Source: Pseudonocardia sp. (lineage in GTDB: Bacteria; Actinomycetota; Actinomycetes; Mycobacteriales; Pseudonocardiaceae). Taken from it: a stretch of DNA of 23,138 nt. Numbering within the stretch: the first letter of the stretch is position 1; every line of letters starts with the position of its first letter. The stretch covers positions 1 to 23,138 of the forward strand of contig JASLAP010000162.1 of NCBI GenBank assembly GCA_030147065.1, written 5' to 3'. A program made the position numbers and the translations under genes. Below the pieces are notes generated by a model. The model saw only the letters and a program-made list of their open reading frames with translations. It was not told the DNA's origin and did not search any database. This document shows, one piece after another, positions 6,988 to 12,600 of this stretch.

Positions 6988-7916
6988 CCCGGCTGCCGGA
7001 CGTCCGGGCCGCCGCCGCCCGGCTGTCGGGGGTGGCGGCGGTGGCCGTCGCACTGCTCGCGGTGCCCGCGGCGGGCACCGCGGCGGCGCACGGCGAGACC
7101 TCCGGGCCGCCGGCCACCACCATCCCGGTCGTGCTCGCCGTCGAGCCGGCCGTGCCCGGGCTCGCCGTCACCGTGATCGAAGGCGGGGCCCGGCTGCGCC
7201 TGGACAACGGCACCGGACAGACCGTGCGGGTGCAGCCGCCACCGCAGGCTCCCGAGGGCGGCGGACCGGTGGTCCCGCCCGGCACCTCCGCGGCGTGGGC
7301 CGACGACCGGCCGGCCACCGCGGCGGGCGGCTGGACGATCCCGCTGGTCGTGGACGGGCAGCGGGTCGTCGTCCGGGGCGACCTGGCCCGGCCCGACCCG
7401 CCCGCCCCGGCACCCTGGTGGGCGCTGACGATCGCCGCCGCGCTGGGCACCTTCTGGCTGGGCGGCACGGCGGTGCAGGCCGGGCCCACCCGCCGGCGCC
7501 GGGCCGCGGAGCTCGGCGTCGCCGGGGTGAGCGTGGTCGTGGTGGGCGCCCACCTGCTGCACGTGATCGGCGCAGCGCTGGTGGCGGCGGCCCCGGCGAC
7601 GGCCGCGACGGTGCTCGCCGCGGCCGGCCTGGGCGTGGCGGCCTGGCTGCTCGGCCTCGCCGGAGCCGGCCTGGTCGCGGCCCGGCAGCCGCTGGGCCTG
7701 CCGACCTGTGCCGCGGCCGGTGGCCTGGTCGCGCTGCTCACCGGGTTCGACAGCGCCGGCTACGCCCGGGCGGTGCTGGTCTCGGGCTGGCCGTTCGACC
7801 TCGACCGGGCGCTGACGGTGCTCGCCTTCGGCGGCGGGGTCGGCCTGGTCCTCACCGGGTGGGCCGCGCTGTCGCACGCCGCAGTCCCGACCGAGGAGCC
7901 GGTGGCGGCCCGGTAG
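6984..7916 (+). CDS. Unrecognised secreted-domain / multi-TM membrane protein in the cbtBA operon
   Basis: I do not recognise the family. If translation begins at CTG 6984 (overlapping the cbtA stop as CTGA), the 310-aa product opens with an Arg-containing n-region, a hydrophobic core and a TAAA-HG cleavage site near residue 35: a good signal peptide. GTG 7032 is the nearest canonical start but would lose the n-region. GTG 6903, inside cbtA, is also in frame. Residues about 40-135 form an extracytoplasmic domain that reads like a beta-sandwich (VTVIEGGARLRLDNGTGQTV, then WTIPLVVDGQRVVV). After it come five or six membrane helices from PWWALTIAAALGTFWLGG onward, one with a GAHLLHVIGAAL stretch holding two His. 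This layout recalls copper-resistance-like periplasm/membrane proteins, but I see no defining motif. Position and coupling suggest a metal-uptake partner. Confidence 0.7.
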   Translation: MTRLPDVRAAAARLSGVAAVAVALLAVPAAGTAAAHGETSGPPATTIPVVLAVEPAVPGLAVTVIEGGARLRLDNGTGQTVRVQPPPQAPEGGGPVVPPGTSAAWADDRPATAAGGWTIPLVVDGQRVVVRGDLARPDPPAPAPWWALTIAAALGTFWLGGTAVQAGPTRRRRAAELGVAGVSVVVVGAHLLHVIGAALVAAAPATAATVLAAAGLGVAAWLLGLAGAGLVAARQPLGLPTCAAAGGLVALLTGFDSAGYARAVLVSGWPFDLDRALTVLAFGGGVGLVLTGWAALSHAAVPTEEPVAAR

Positions 7917-7930
7917 GCGCCGGACCGGCG

Positions 7931-8443
7931 TCAGGTCCGGCCGAACTCCTCCGGGTCGACCTCGTCCAGGAACGTCCGGAACTCGTCGACCTCGGCCGCC
8001 GCCACGGGGTCGGTCCCCGGGCCGACGTCGGCAATGGTCACCCGCTCGACCGGCAGCGCGGAGCTGGCCAGCAGGGCCTCCTCGACCAGCACGGGCACAC
8101 CCTGCTGCAACGCGAGCATCACCGCGTCGCCCGGCCGGGCCGGGACCGCGGTGTCCGCGTCGAAGATCAGCTCGGCGCGGAACCGGTCGGCCGGGCCGTC
8201 GATGCGGACCTGGTCCAGGCGCCGGTCCAGGGCCGTGATCAGCGAGCCGAGCAGCCGCAGCGTGGTCGGCCGCGGGGCGACCCGGTCGAGCCACTCGGCC
8301 TCCAGCTCGCCCACCTCGGCGGCGGTGAGCTCGATGGGCAGGATGCGGCCGTCCCGCTCGGTCTCCTGCAGCAGCATCATCGTGGTCGGGCAGTCCCCGG
8401 CCGCCTCGATGCCGACCGCGATCAGCCGCAGTTCGCGCAGCAT
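7931..8443 (-). CDS. BFN (bifunctional nuclease, DUF151) domain protein
   Basis: This 170-aa protein has the DUF151/BFN layout: a strand start MLRELRLIAVGIE, a MMLLQETERDGRILPIELTAAEVGELEAEW block corresponding to the usual 'LPIWIG..EA' region, the helix TLRLLGSLITALDRRLDQVRID, and RFRAELIFDADTAVPARPGDAVMLALQQGVPVLVEEALL, the conserved C-terminal strand-turn 'RPSDAIALA' region. Plant and bacterial BFN proteins have been reported as nucleases; the cellular role in actinobacteria is unclear. The ATG at 8443 follows GGGGGA. A short ORF with a stronger ribosome site overlaps this start in another frame (8422-8484). It is downstream of the STAS gene on the same strand, 119 bp apart, with its own promoter-like boxes between. 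Confidence 0.82.
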   Translation of the reverse strand: MLRELRLIAVGIEAAGDCPTTMMLLQETERDGRILPIELTAAEVGELEAEWLDRVAPRPTTLRLLGSLITALDRRLDQVRIDGPADRFRAELIFDADTAVPARPGDAVMLALQQGVPVLVEEALLASSALPVERVTIADVGPGTDPVAAAEVDEFRTFLDEVDPEEFGRT

Positions 8444-8484
8444 CGCATCCCCCGGACCCGGGCCGACGCGCCGGCGGTCGCCAT
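8422..8484 (-). CDS. Possible 20-aa leader peptide overlapping the BFN gene start
   Basis: An ATG at 8484 sits five bases behind AGGGAGG, a far better ribosome site than that of the BFN gene itself. It opens a 20-codon frame ending in RCCANCG and then TGA (8424-8422), so its stop lies 20 bp inside the BFN gene in a different frame. The CC-x2-C ending recalls cysteine-containing leader peptides described in mycobacteria. It may couple translation or sense cysteine, or it may be a spurious start. Confidence 0.35.
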   Translation of the reverse strand: MATAGASARVRGMRCCANCG

Positions 8485-8543
8485 GTGGTCCTCCCTCGTC
8501 GTGTCCCCGCTGCCGCGGACGGGCAGCCCGGGCGTCGGGCGGG

Positions 8544-8568
8544 GTTCCCCCGTCGGGCCGGCTCAACC
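8544..8568 (-). promoter_or_regulatory. Sigma-B-like promoter candidate for the BFN gene
   Basis: On the minus strand GGTT (8568-8565), 15 bases, then GGGAAC (8549-8544) approximates GNNT-N14-16-GGGTAC with one mismatch. The -35 region GGGTTGAGC is identical to that of the alcohol dehydrogenase promoter at 11499-11523. It overlaps the stop codon of the STAS gene. Confidence 0.35.
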
Positions 8569-9012
8569 CGACGGATCCGGACTTCCTCCGCCCGCAGCGG
8601 TGAGCGGGTCCGGCCGCGCGGTGACCGAGATGCGGGCGAGGGGCGAGGGGTGCGCCCCGGCCGGCGGACAGCCCAGCCGGGCGCGGCACCCGACCAGGTC
8701 GAGCACCCGCGCCACGACCGGGGAGACCGGGTCGACCCGCAGCACCGCGCCCCGGGACCGGGCCCGCTCGACCGGTCCGGCCAGTGCCCTGATCCCGGCC
8801 GCCCCGAAGAAGTCCACCGCCGCCAGGTCCGCGACGACCTCGCCGCCCGGCCCGGCGGTCTCGACGACCCTGGTCAGCACCTCGGCCAGCCGCGGTCCGG
8901 TGGCCAGGTCGACCTCGCCGGACACCACGACGACGTACCGGTCGGTGCCGCCGCCGGTCACCGACACCCGGAGCGGGGCCACCCGGGCGACCCCTGCGGT
9001 GACCTCGTCCAC
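8563..9012 (-). CDS. STAS-domain protein (anti-sigma-factor antagonist-like)
   Basis: This 149-aa protein has a STAS fold at residues about 13-110: RYVVVVSGEVDLATGPRL, VVADLAAVDFFGAAGIRALAGPV, then GAVLRVDPVSPVVARVLDLVGC. STAS antagonists release sigma-B-type factors by binding their anti-sigma kinases, and this is controlled by phosphorylating a Ser in a D-S-S-G loop. Here that loop is FFGAAG (68-73), so the phosphorylatable serine is absent and the protein would be constitutively in one state, or has another role. A Pro/Gly-rich 38-residue tail (112-149) follows the domain. The start is GTG 9012 with GGGGG upstream. The adjacent BFN gene and the sigma-B-like promoters suggest a stress-response setting. 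Confidence 0.85.
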   Translation of the reverse strand: MDEVTAGVARVAPLRVSVTGGGTDRYVVVVSGEVDLATGPRLAEVLTRVVETAGPGGEVVADLAAVDFFGAAGIRALAGPVERARSRGAVLRVDPVSPVVARVLDLVGCRARLGCPPAGAHPSPLARISVTARPDPLTAAGGGSPDPSG

Positions 9013-9135
9013 AGTGACCCCCGCACGTGACCGGTGCGCTGGGGCTCAGCCCGACCGGCTCGCGGACCCTACTGCGTCCAGAGGCACAGCGCATCGTCGT
9101 CACCCGCTCACCGGGTGGTGAACGCCCGTTCCGCC

Positions 9136-9160
9136 GCGTATCGACCGACGTGGTGGGTAC
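9136..9160 (+). promoter_or_regulatory. Sigma-B-like promoter of the 75-aa protein gene
   Basis: GCGT (9136-9139), a 15-base spacer and GGGTAC (9155-9160) match GNNT-N14-16-GGGTAC, the consensus I recall for Streptomyces sigma-B-type stress promoters. It lies about 64 bp upstream of the ATG at 9224. Confidence 0.6.
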
Positions 9161-9223
9161 TCGAAGGGCGTCCGCGTTCGAAAGGACGGTTCTCAGCACG
9201 GATCCGACGACGAGGGAGGTTCG

Positions 9224-9451
9224 ATGACAACCGAAACCGGCCAGGTCACCGGCACCAAGGACAAGGACTACAACCTCATCTGGTTCACCGAGCAGTGCCT
9301 GAACAACGCGCTGCGGATGGAGACCTACGCCCAGGACGCCGAGCGCGACGGCGACTCGGAGATGGCGGAGTTCTTCCGCCGGGCGCAGGGCGAGAGCCGC
9401 AAGGGCGCCGAGCAGGGCAAGAAGCTGCTGGCGCAGCGCCTGGCCCGCTGA
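9224..9451 (+). CDS. Small conserved helical protein, probable stress-induced
   Basis: The product is 75 aa, soluble and almost entirely helical: DYNLIWFTEQCLNNALRMETYAQDAERDG, then DSEMAEFFRRAQGESRKGAEQGKKLLAQRL. The two amphipathic helices with regularly spaced Glu, Asp and Lys recall small proteins of similar pattern (NALR.E.Y..DAER.GD.E.AEFFR.AQ..SRKGAEQ.K) that I have seen as hypothetical proteins in several phyla, but I know no assigned function. The ribosome site GAGGGAGG four bases before the ATG is nearly ideal, and a GCGT-N15-GGGTAC promoter stands upstream, so strong expression under a sigma-B-type factor is likely. A hairpin terminator follows within 20 bp, making it a single-gene transcript. 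Confidence 0.8.
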   Translation: MTTETGQVTGTKDKDYNLIWFTEQCLNNALRMETYAQDAERDGDSEMAEFFRRAQGESRKGAEQGKKLLAQRLAR

Positions 9452-9467
9452 CCGACCAGGCCCGACG

Positions 9468-9498
9468 ACGGCGCGTCCCCGGCGAGGGGGCGCGCCGT
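9468..9498 (+). terminator. Hairpin terminator after the 75-aa protein gene
   Basis: A 13-bp stem (9468-9480 with 9486-9498, one G-T wobble) closes a GGCGA loop 16 bases after the stop codon. There is no U-tract. Confidence 0.75.
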
Positions 9499-9522
9499 TC
9501 GCGCGCGCAGACCCGGATCCCT

Positions 9523-9555
9523 GAGACCACCCCTGGGGAAAGTCGGGGTCGTCTC
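9523..9555. other. Second inverted repeat upstream of the DedA gene
   Basis: GAGAC-C-ACCCC (9523-9533) pairs with GGGGT-C-GTCTC (9545-9555), ten of eleven positions, around an 11-base loop. It lies 50 bp before the DedA start and could be an operator or a leader hairpin. Confidence 0.4.
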
Positions 9556-9605
9556 CGACCTTCTACCGATGCGCCAGCACCACCCGCCCCGGCACGCTCG
9601 GACAG

Positions 9606-10295
9606 GTGCAGGCCTTCCTGGAGCAGATCACCCACCTCGCCCTGGCCTCGCCATGGCTGCTCGCCGTGCTGCTCGGGATGGCCGTGGTCGACGCGCTGCT
9701 GCCGGTGGTGCCCAGCGAGGCACTGATCATCGCGGCCGGGGTGGCGTCGGCGACCGGGCAGCAGAACCTGGTCGTGGTGATCGGGGTCGCCGCGCTGGGG
9801 TCGTTCATCGGCGAGGCCGCCGGGTACCTGATCGGCCGCTGGTTCGGGCCCGGGGTGCGCGGCCGGTTCGCCGCCGGCGGCGCCCGCGCGGCCGGCTACG
9901 ACCGGGTGGCCCGGCTGCTCGCGGCCCGCGGCGGCACGGTCCTGCTCACCGCCCGCTTCCTGCCCGGCGGCCGCACCGTCGCGACGGTGACCGCCGGCGC
10001 GATGCAGTACCCCACCGGCCGGTTCCTGGCCTTCACCGCCCTGGGCACGCCGCTGTCGGCGGCCTGGTCGGCGCTGCTGGGCTACTTCGGGGGCGCCACG
10101 TTCGCGCAGAACCCGCTGCTCGGGCTGGCCTTCGGGCTGAGCCTGGGCACCGCGGCCGGGCTGCTGGCCGGGGTGGTGCAGCGGGTGCGGGCCCGCGCGG
10201 CCGACCAGGCCCGCCCCACCGCGGTGCCGGTCCCGGTGACCGGGTCGGCCGAGGCCGACCCGGTCCGGGTGCTCACGGGCGCAGCAGCGTCTTGA
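9606..10295 (+). CDS. DedA-family (VTT domain) membrane protein
   Basis: This 229-aa protein carries the DedA hallmarks: ALLPVVPSEALIIAAGVAS near residue 35 (the conserved PSE), GEAAGYLIGRWFG (the G-E/D-x3-Y-x2-GR motif), and ARFLPGGRTVATVTAGAMQYPTGRF, with the functional Arg residues of the amphipathic segment. DedA/VTT proteins act as undecaprenyl-phosphate or phospholipid flippases and affect membrane potential and envelope stress tolerance. The start is GTG 9606 with only a weak ribosome site. Five to six membrane helices fit the family. The last 23 bp overlap the end of the convergent alcohol dehydrogenase gene, so neither can have an intergenic terminator. Confidence 0.9.
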   Translation: MQAFLEQITHLALASPWLLAVLLGMAVVDALLPVVPSEALIIAAGVASATGQQNLVVVIGVAALGSFIGEAAGYLIGRWFGPGVRGRFAAGGARAAGYDRVARLLAARGGTVLLTARFLPGGRTVATVTAGAMQYPTGRFLAFTALGTPLSAAWSALLGYFGGATFAQNPLLGLAFGLSLGTAAGLLAGVVQRVRARAADQARPTAVPVPVTGSAEADPVRVLTGAAAS

Positions 10296-11457
10296 TCATG
10301 CCGTCCTGCTTCTGCTGGAAGGTCGCGTAGGCCGCCGGCGCCTCCTCCAGCGAGACCCGGTGGGTGGCGAAATCGTCGACGCCCAGCGGGTCGGCGTCGG
10401 TGAGCAGCGGCAGGATCTCCGGCACCCAGCGCCACACGTTGGCCTGGCCCATCCGCAGCTGGATCTGCTTGTCGAACAGGGTCAGCATCGGCATCGGGTC
10501 GGCCATCCCGCCGTAGACCCCGGACAGCGAGACCGTCCCGCCGCGCCGGACGACCTCGATCGCGGCGTGCAGCGCGCCGAGCCGGTCCACCCCGGCCGCC
10601 TTCATGAACGGCCCGGCGATCGCGTCGGGCAGCCAGCCGACCGCCTGGTGGGCCGCCTTGCCCGCGGGCGAGCCGTGCGCCTCCATGCCGACCGCGTCGA
10701 TGACCGCGTCGGCGCCCCGGCCGCCGGTCAGGTCGCGCACCGCGTCGGCCAGGTACTTGCGGTTCTGCCGCAGGTCGATGACCTCCACGCCGTCCTTGCG
10801 GGCGCGCTCGAGGCGCTCGGGCACCAGGTCGACGCCGATCACCCGCTCCACCCCGTGGTGGCGGGCGATCCGGGTGGCCATCGAGCCGATCGGGCCCAGT
10901 CCGAGCACCGCCACGCTGCCGCCCTGCGGCACGTCGGCGTAGGCGACGGCCTGCCAGGCCGTGGGCAGCACGTCGGACAGGTAGACGAACCGGTCGTCCG
11001 GCGGGCCGTCCGGCACCTTGATCGGCAGCGTGTTCCCGAACGGCACCCGCAGGTACTCGGCCTGCCCGCCGGGCACCTGGCCGTAGAGCTTGGTGTAGCC
11101 GAACAGGGCCGCGCCACTGCCCTGGGAACGGACCTGGGTGGTCTCGCACTGGGACTGCAGCCCCTGCCCGCACATGAAGCAGGTGCCGCAGGAGACGTTG
11201 AACGGGATCACCACCCGGTCGCCCACGGCCACCTCGGTGACCTGCGGACCGACCTCGGCGACCACGCCCATCGGCTCGTGGCCGAGGATGTCGCCCTCGT
11301 CCAGGAAGGGACCGAGCACCTCGTAGAGGTGCAGGTCGGAACCGCAGATGCCGGACGAGGTGATCCTCACGATCACGTCGGTCGGGTCCTGGATCCGCGG
11401 GTCGGGCACGGTGTCCACGCGGACGTCCCGCTTCCCGTGCCAGGTCACTGCGCGCAT
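10273..11457 (-). CDS. Zinc-dependent alcohol dehydrogenase, glutathione-independent formaldehyde dehydrogenase-like
   Basis: This 394-aa medium-chain dehydrogenase has SSGICGSDLHLYE with the catalytic-zinc Cys38, GHEPMGVVAEVG with H60/E61, and the four structural-zinc cysteines C90, C93, C96 and C104. The NAD-binding motif GLGPIG is at 186-191. The extended insert around EAHGSPAGKAAHQAVGWLPDAI is typical of the formaldehyde dehydrogenase-like subgroup (long variants of about 380-400 aa), which oxidise formaldehyde or other short alcohols and aldehydes without glutathione. ATG 11457 follows GGAGGA at seven bases. Upstream, GGTT-N15-GGGTAG on the minus strand resembles a sigma-B promoter, so stress induction is plausible. 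The substrate is unknown. The 3' end overlaps the convergent DedA gene by 23 bp. Confidence 0.92.
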   Translation of the reverse strand: MRAVTWHGKRDVRVDTVPDPRIQDPTDVIVRITSSGICGSDLHLYEVLGPFLDEGDILGHEPMGVVAEVGPQVTEVAVGDRVVIPFNVSCGTCFMCGQGLQSQCETTQVRSQGSGAALFGYTKLYGQVPGGQAEYLRVPFGNTLPIKVPDGPPDDRFVYLSDVLPTAWQAVAYADVPQGGSVAVLGLGPIGSMATRIARHHGVERVIGVDLVPERLERARKDGVEVIDLRQNRKYLADAVRDLTGGRGADAVIDAVGMEAHGSPAGKAAHQAVGWLPDAIAGPFMKAAGVDRLGALHAAIEVVRRGGTVSLSGVYGGMADPMPMLTLFDKQIQLRMGQANVWRWVPEILPLLTDADPLGVDDFATHRVSLEEAPAAYATFQQKQDGMIKTLLRP

Positions 11458-11498
11458 GTCGGGGTCCTCCGGAACTCTGGTCGTGCGGTCACCGTCGG

Positions 11499-11523
11499 CT
11501 ACCCGGGGTGGGCGCGCTCAACC
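11499..11523 (-). promoter_or_regulatory. Sigma-B-like promoter of the alcohol dehydrogenase gene
   Basis: On the minus strand GGTT (11523-11520), 15 bases and GGGTAG (11504-11499) match a sigma-B/SigF-type promoter except for the last base. The distance to the ATG at 11457 allows a normal 5' leader of roughly 35 nt carrying the GGAGGA ribosome site. Confidence 0.5.
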
Positions 11524-11537
11524 CCGTCCGACGGCGG

Positions 11538-11562
11538 GTGTCGGCGCGGCGACGCGGGGTAG
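11538..11562 (+). promoter_or_regulatory. Promoter-like boxes directly before the SDR start
   Basis: GTGT (11538-11541), 15 bases and GGGTAG (11557-11562) lie so close to the ATG at 11572 that the transcript would be leaderless. The box contains TAGCCC exactly six bases before the ATG. It faces away from the alcohol dehydrogenase promoter in the same 114-bp gap. Confidence 0.35.
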
Positions 11563-11571
11563 CCCCCCGGC

Positions 11572-12393
11572 ATGACCGACACCGCACCCGACACCCACCT
11601 CACCGACACCGCACCGCTGGCCCTGGTCACCGGGGCGTCCAGCGGGATCGGCCGGGAGCTGGCCCGCGTGTTCGCCCGCGAGGGTTTCGACCTGGTCGTC
11701 ACCGCCGAGGACGCCGCCGTCGAGGACGTCGCCGCCGAGCTGCGCGCGCACGGCGGGATCGTGCACGCCGTCCGCGCCGACCTGCGCACCCCGTCCGGGG
11801 TCGACTCGGTGTACTCGGCCGCCACCGCGATCGGCCCGCTGGACGCCGCCGCACTCAACGCCGGCGTCGGGCAGGGCGGCCGGTTCCTCGACATCGACGT
11901 CGAGGACGAGCAGTCGATCATCGATCTGAACGTGTCGTCGACGGTCCGGCTGGCCAAGCTCGTGCTGCGGGACATGGACGCCCGGGGCGCGGGCCGGGTC
12001 CTGATCACCTCGTCGATCGCGTCCACCATGCCGGGCACCTACCAGGCGGTCTACAACGCGTCCAAGTCGTTCCTGCAGTCGTTCTCCGAGGCGGTGCAGG
12101 CCGAGCTGCGCGACGACAAGAGCGAGGTCACCGTCACCGCGCTGATGCCCGGCCCGACCGAGACCGACTTCTTCCACCGCGCCGACATGGACGACACCAC
12201 CGTCGGCAGCTCGTCGAAGGACGACCCCGCCCAGGTCGCCGAGCAGGGTTTCCGGGCCATGATCAAGGGCCAGGACAAGCAGGAGGCCGGCTCGGTCAGC
12301 AGCAAGGCCCAGGGCAAGCTCTCCGGGCTGCTCCCGGACCGGCTCAAGGCGGCGATGCACCGCCGGATGGCCGCCCCCGGCAGCGCCGGCTGA
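11572..12393 (+). CDS. Short-chain dehydrogenase/reductase (classical SDR)
   Basis: This 273-aa protein has the classical SDR motifs: TGASSGIG (20-27) for the cofactor, LNAGVG (95-100), N120 in IDLNV, ITSSIAS with the catalytic Ser, and YNASK (Y161, K165). The charged stretch after residue 210, ending in a basic tail (LKAAMHRRM), is longer than in the FabG type and fits the DltE/YqjQ-like group of unknown substrate. The ATG has no Shine-Dalgarno; GGGTAG ends nine bases before it, so a leaderless transcript is likely. It is divergent from the formaldehyde dehydrogenase-like gene and may share its stress control. A hairpin (12410-12432) follows the stop. Confidence 0.9.
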   Translation: MTDTAPDTHLTDTAPLALVTGASSGIGRELARVFAREGFDLVVTAEDAAVEDVAAELRAHGGIVHAVRADLRTPSGVDSVYSAATAIGPLDAAALNAGVGQGGRFLDIDVEDEQSIIDLNVSSTVRLAKLVLRDMDARGAGRVLITSSIASTMPGTYQAVYNASKSFLQSFSEAVQAELRDDKSEVTVTALMPGPTETDFFHRADMDDTTVGSSSKDDPAQVAEQGFRAMIKGQDKQEAGSVSSKAQGKLSGLLPDRLKAAMHRRMAAPGSAG

Positions 12394-12409
12394 CCGACGA
12401 CGTCCCGCG

Positions 12410-12432
12410 CCGCCGCACCCCCGGTGCGGCGG
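12410..12432 (+). terminator. Hairpin after the SDR gene
   Basis: A perfect 10-bp stem (12410-12419 with 12423-12432) has a CCC loop 16 bases after the SDR stop codon. It probably separates the SDR transcript from the BCCT gene. Confidence 0.65.
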
Positions 12433-12464
12433 GCGTCCCGGTTCAACCTGAAGGATTCCCGACG

Positions 12465-12600
12465 ATGCCGGCTCCACATGGACAGTCGGCGACGGCGCTG
12501 GACATTCTGGTCGGCGCCGACGGCACGCCGTGCACCGCCGCCCCGACCGTCATCGACCTGCCCGCCCAGTTCGGTGCCGTCGTGGAAGGAGCACGCCGAC
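12465..12600 (+). other. Protein-like open frame in the BCCT leader
   Basis: From ATG 12465 (AAGGA nine bases upstream) a frame different from that of the transporter shows G/C-ending codons between about 12492 and 12582 and a plausible peptide (LDILVGADGTPC, then VIDLPAQFGAVVEGA). Codon quality falls just where the transporter ribosome site begins, and the frame then runs on as a shadow inside the transporter gene. It could be a gene remnant or a leader frame. I do not assign a function. Confidence 0.25.

Noticed and set aside
8422..8484. Frameshift joining the 8484 ATG to the BFN frame
   Set aside because: The BFN protein already starts as family members do (MLRELRLIAVGIE), so no missing N-terminus needs to be restored.
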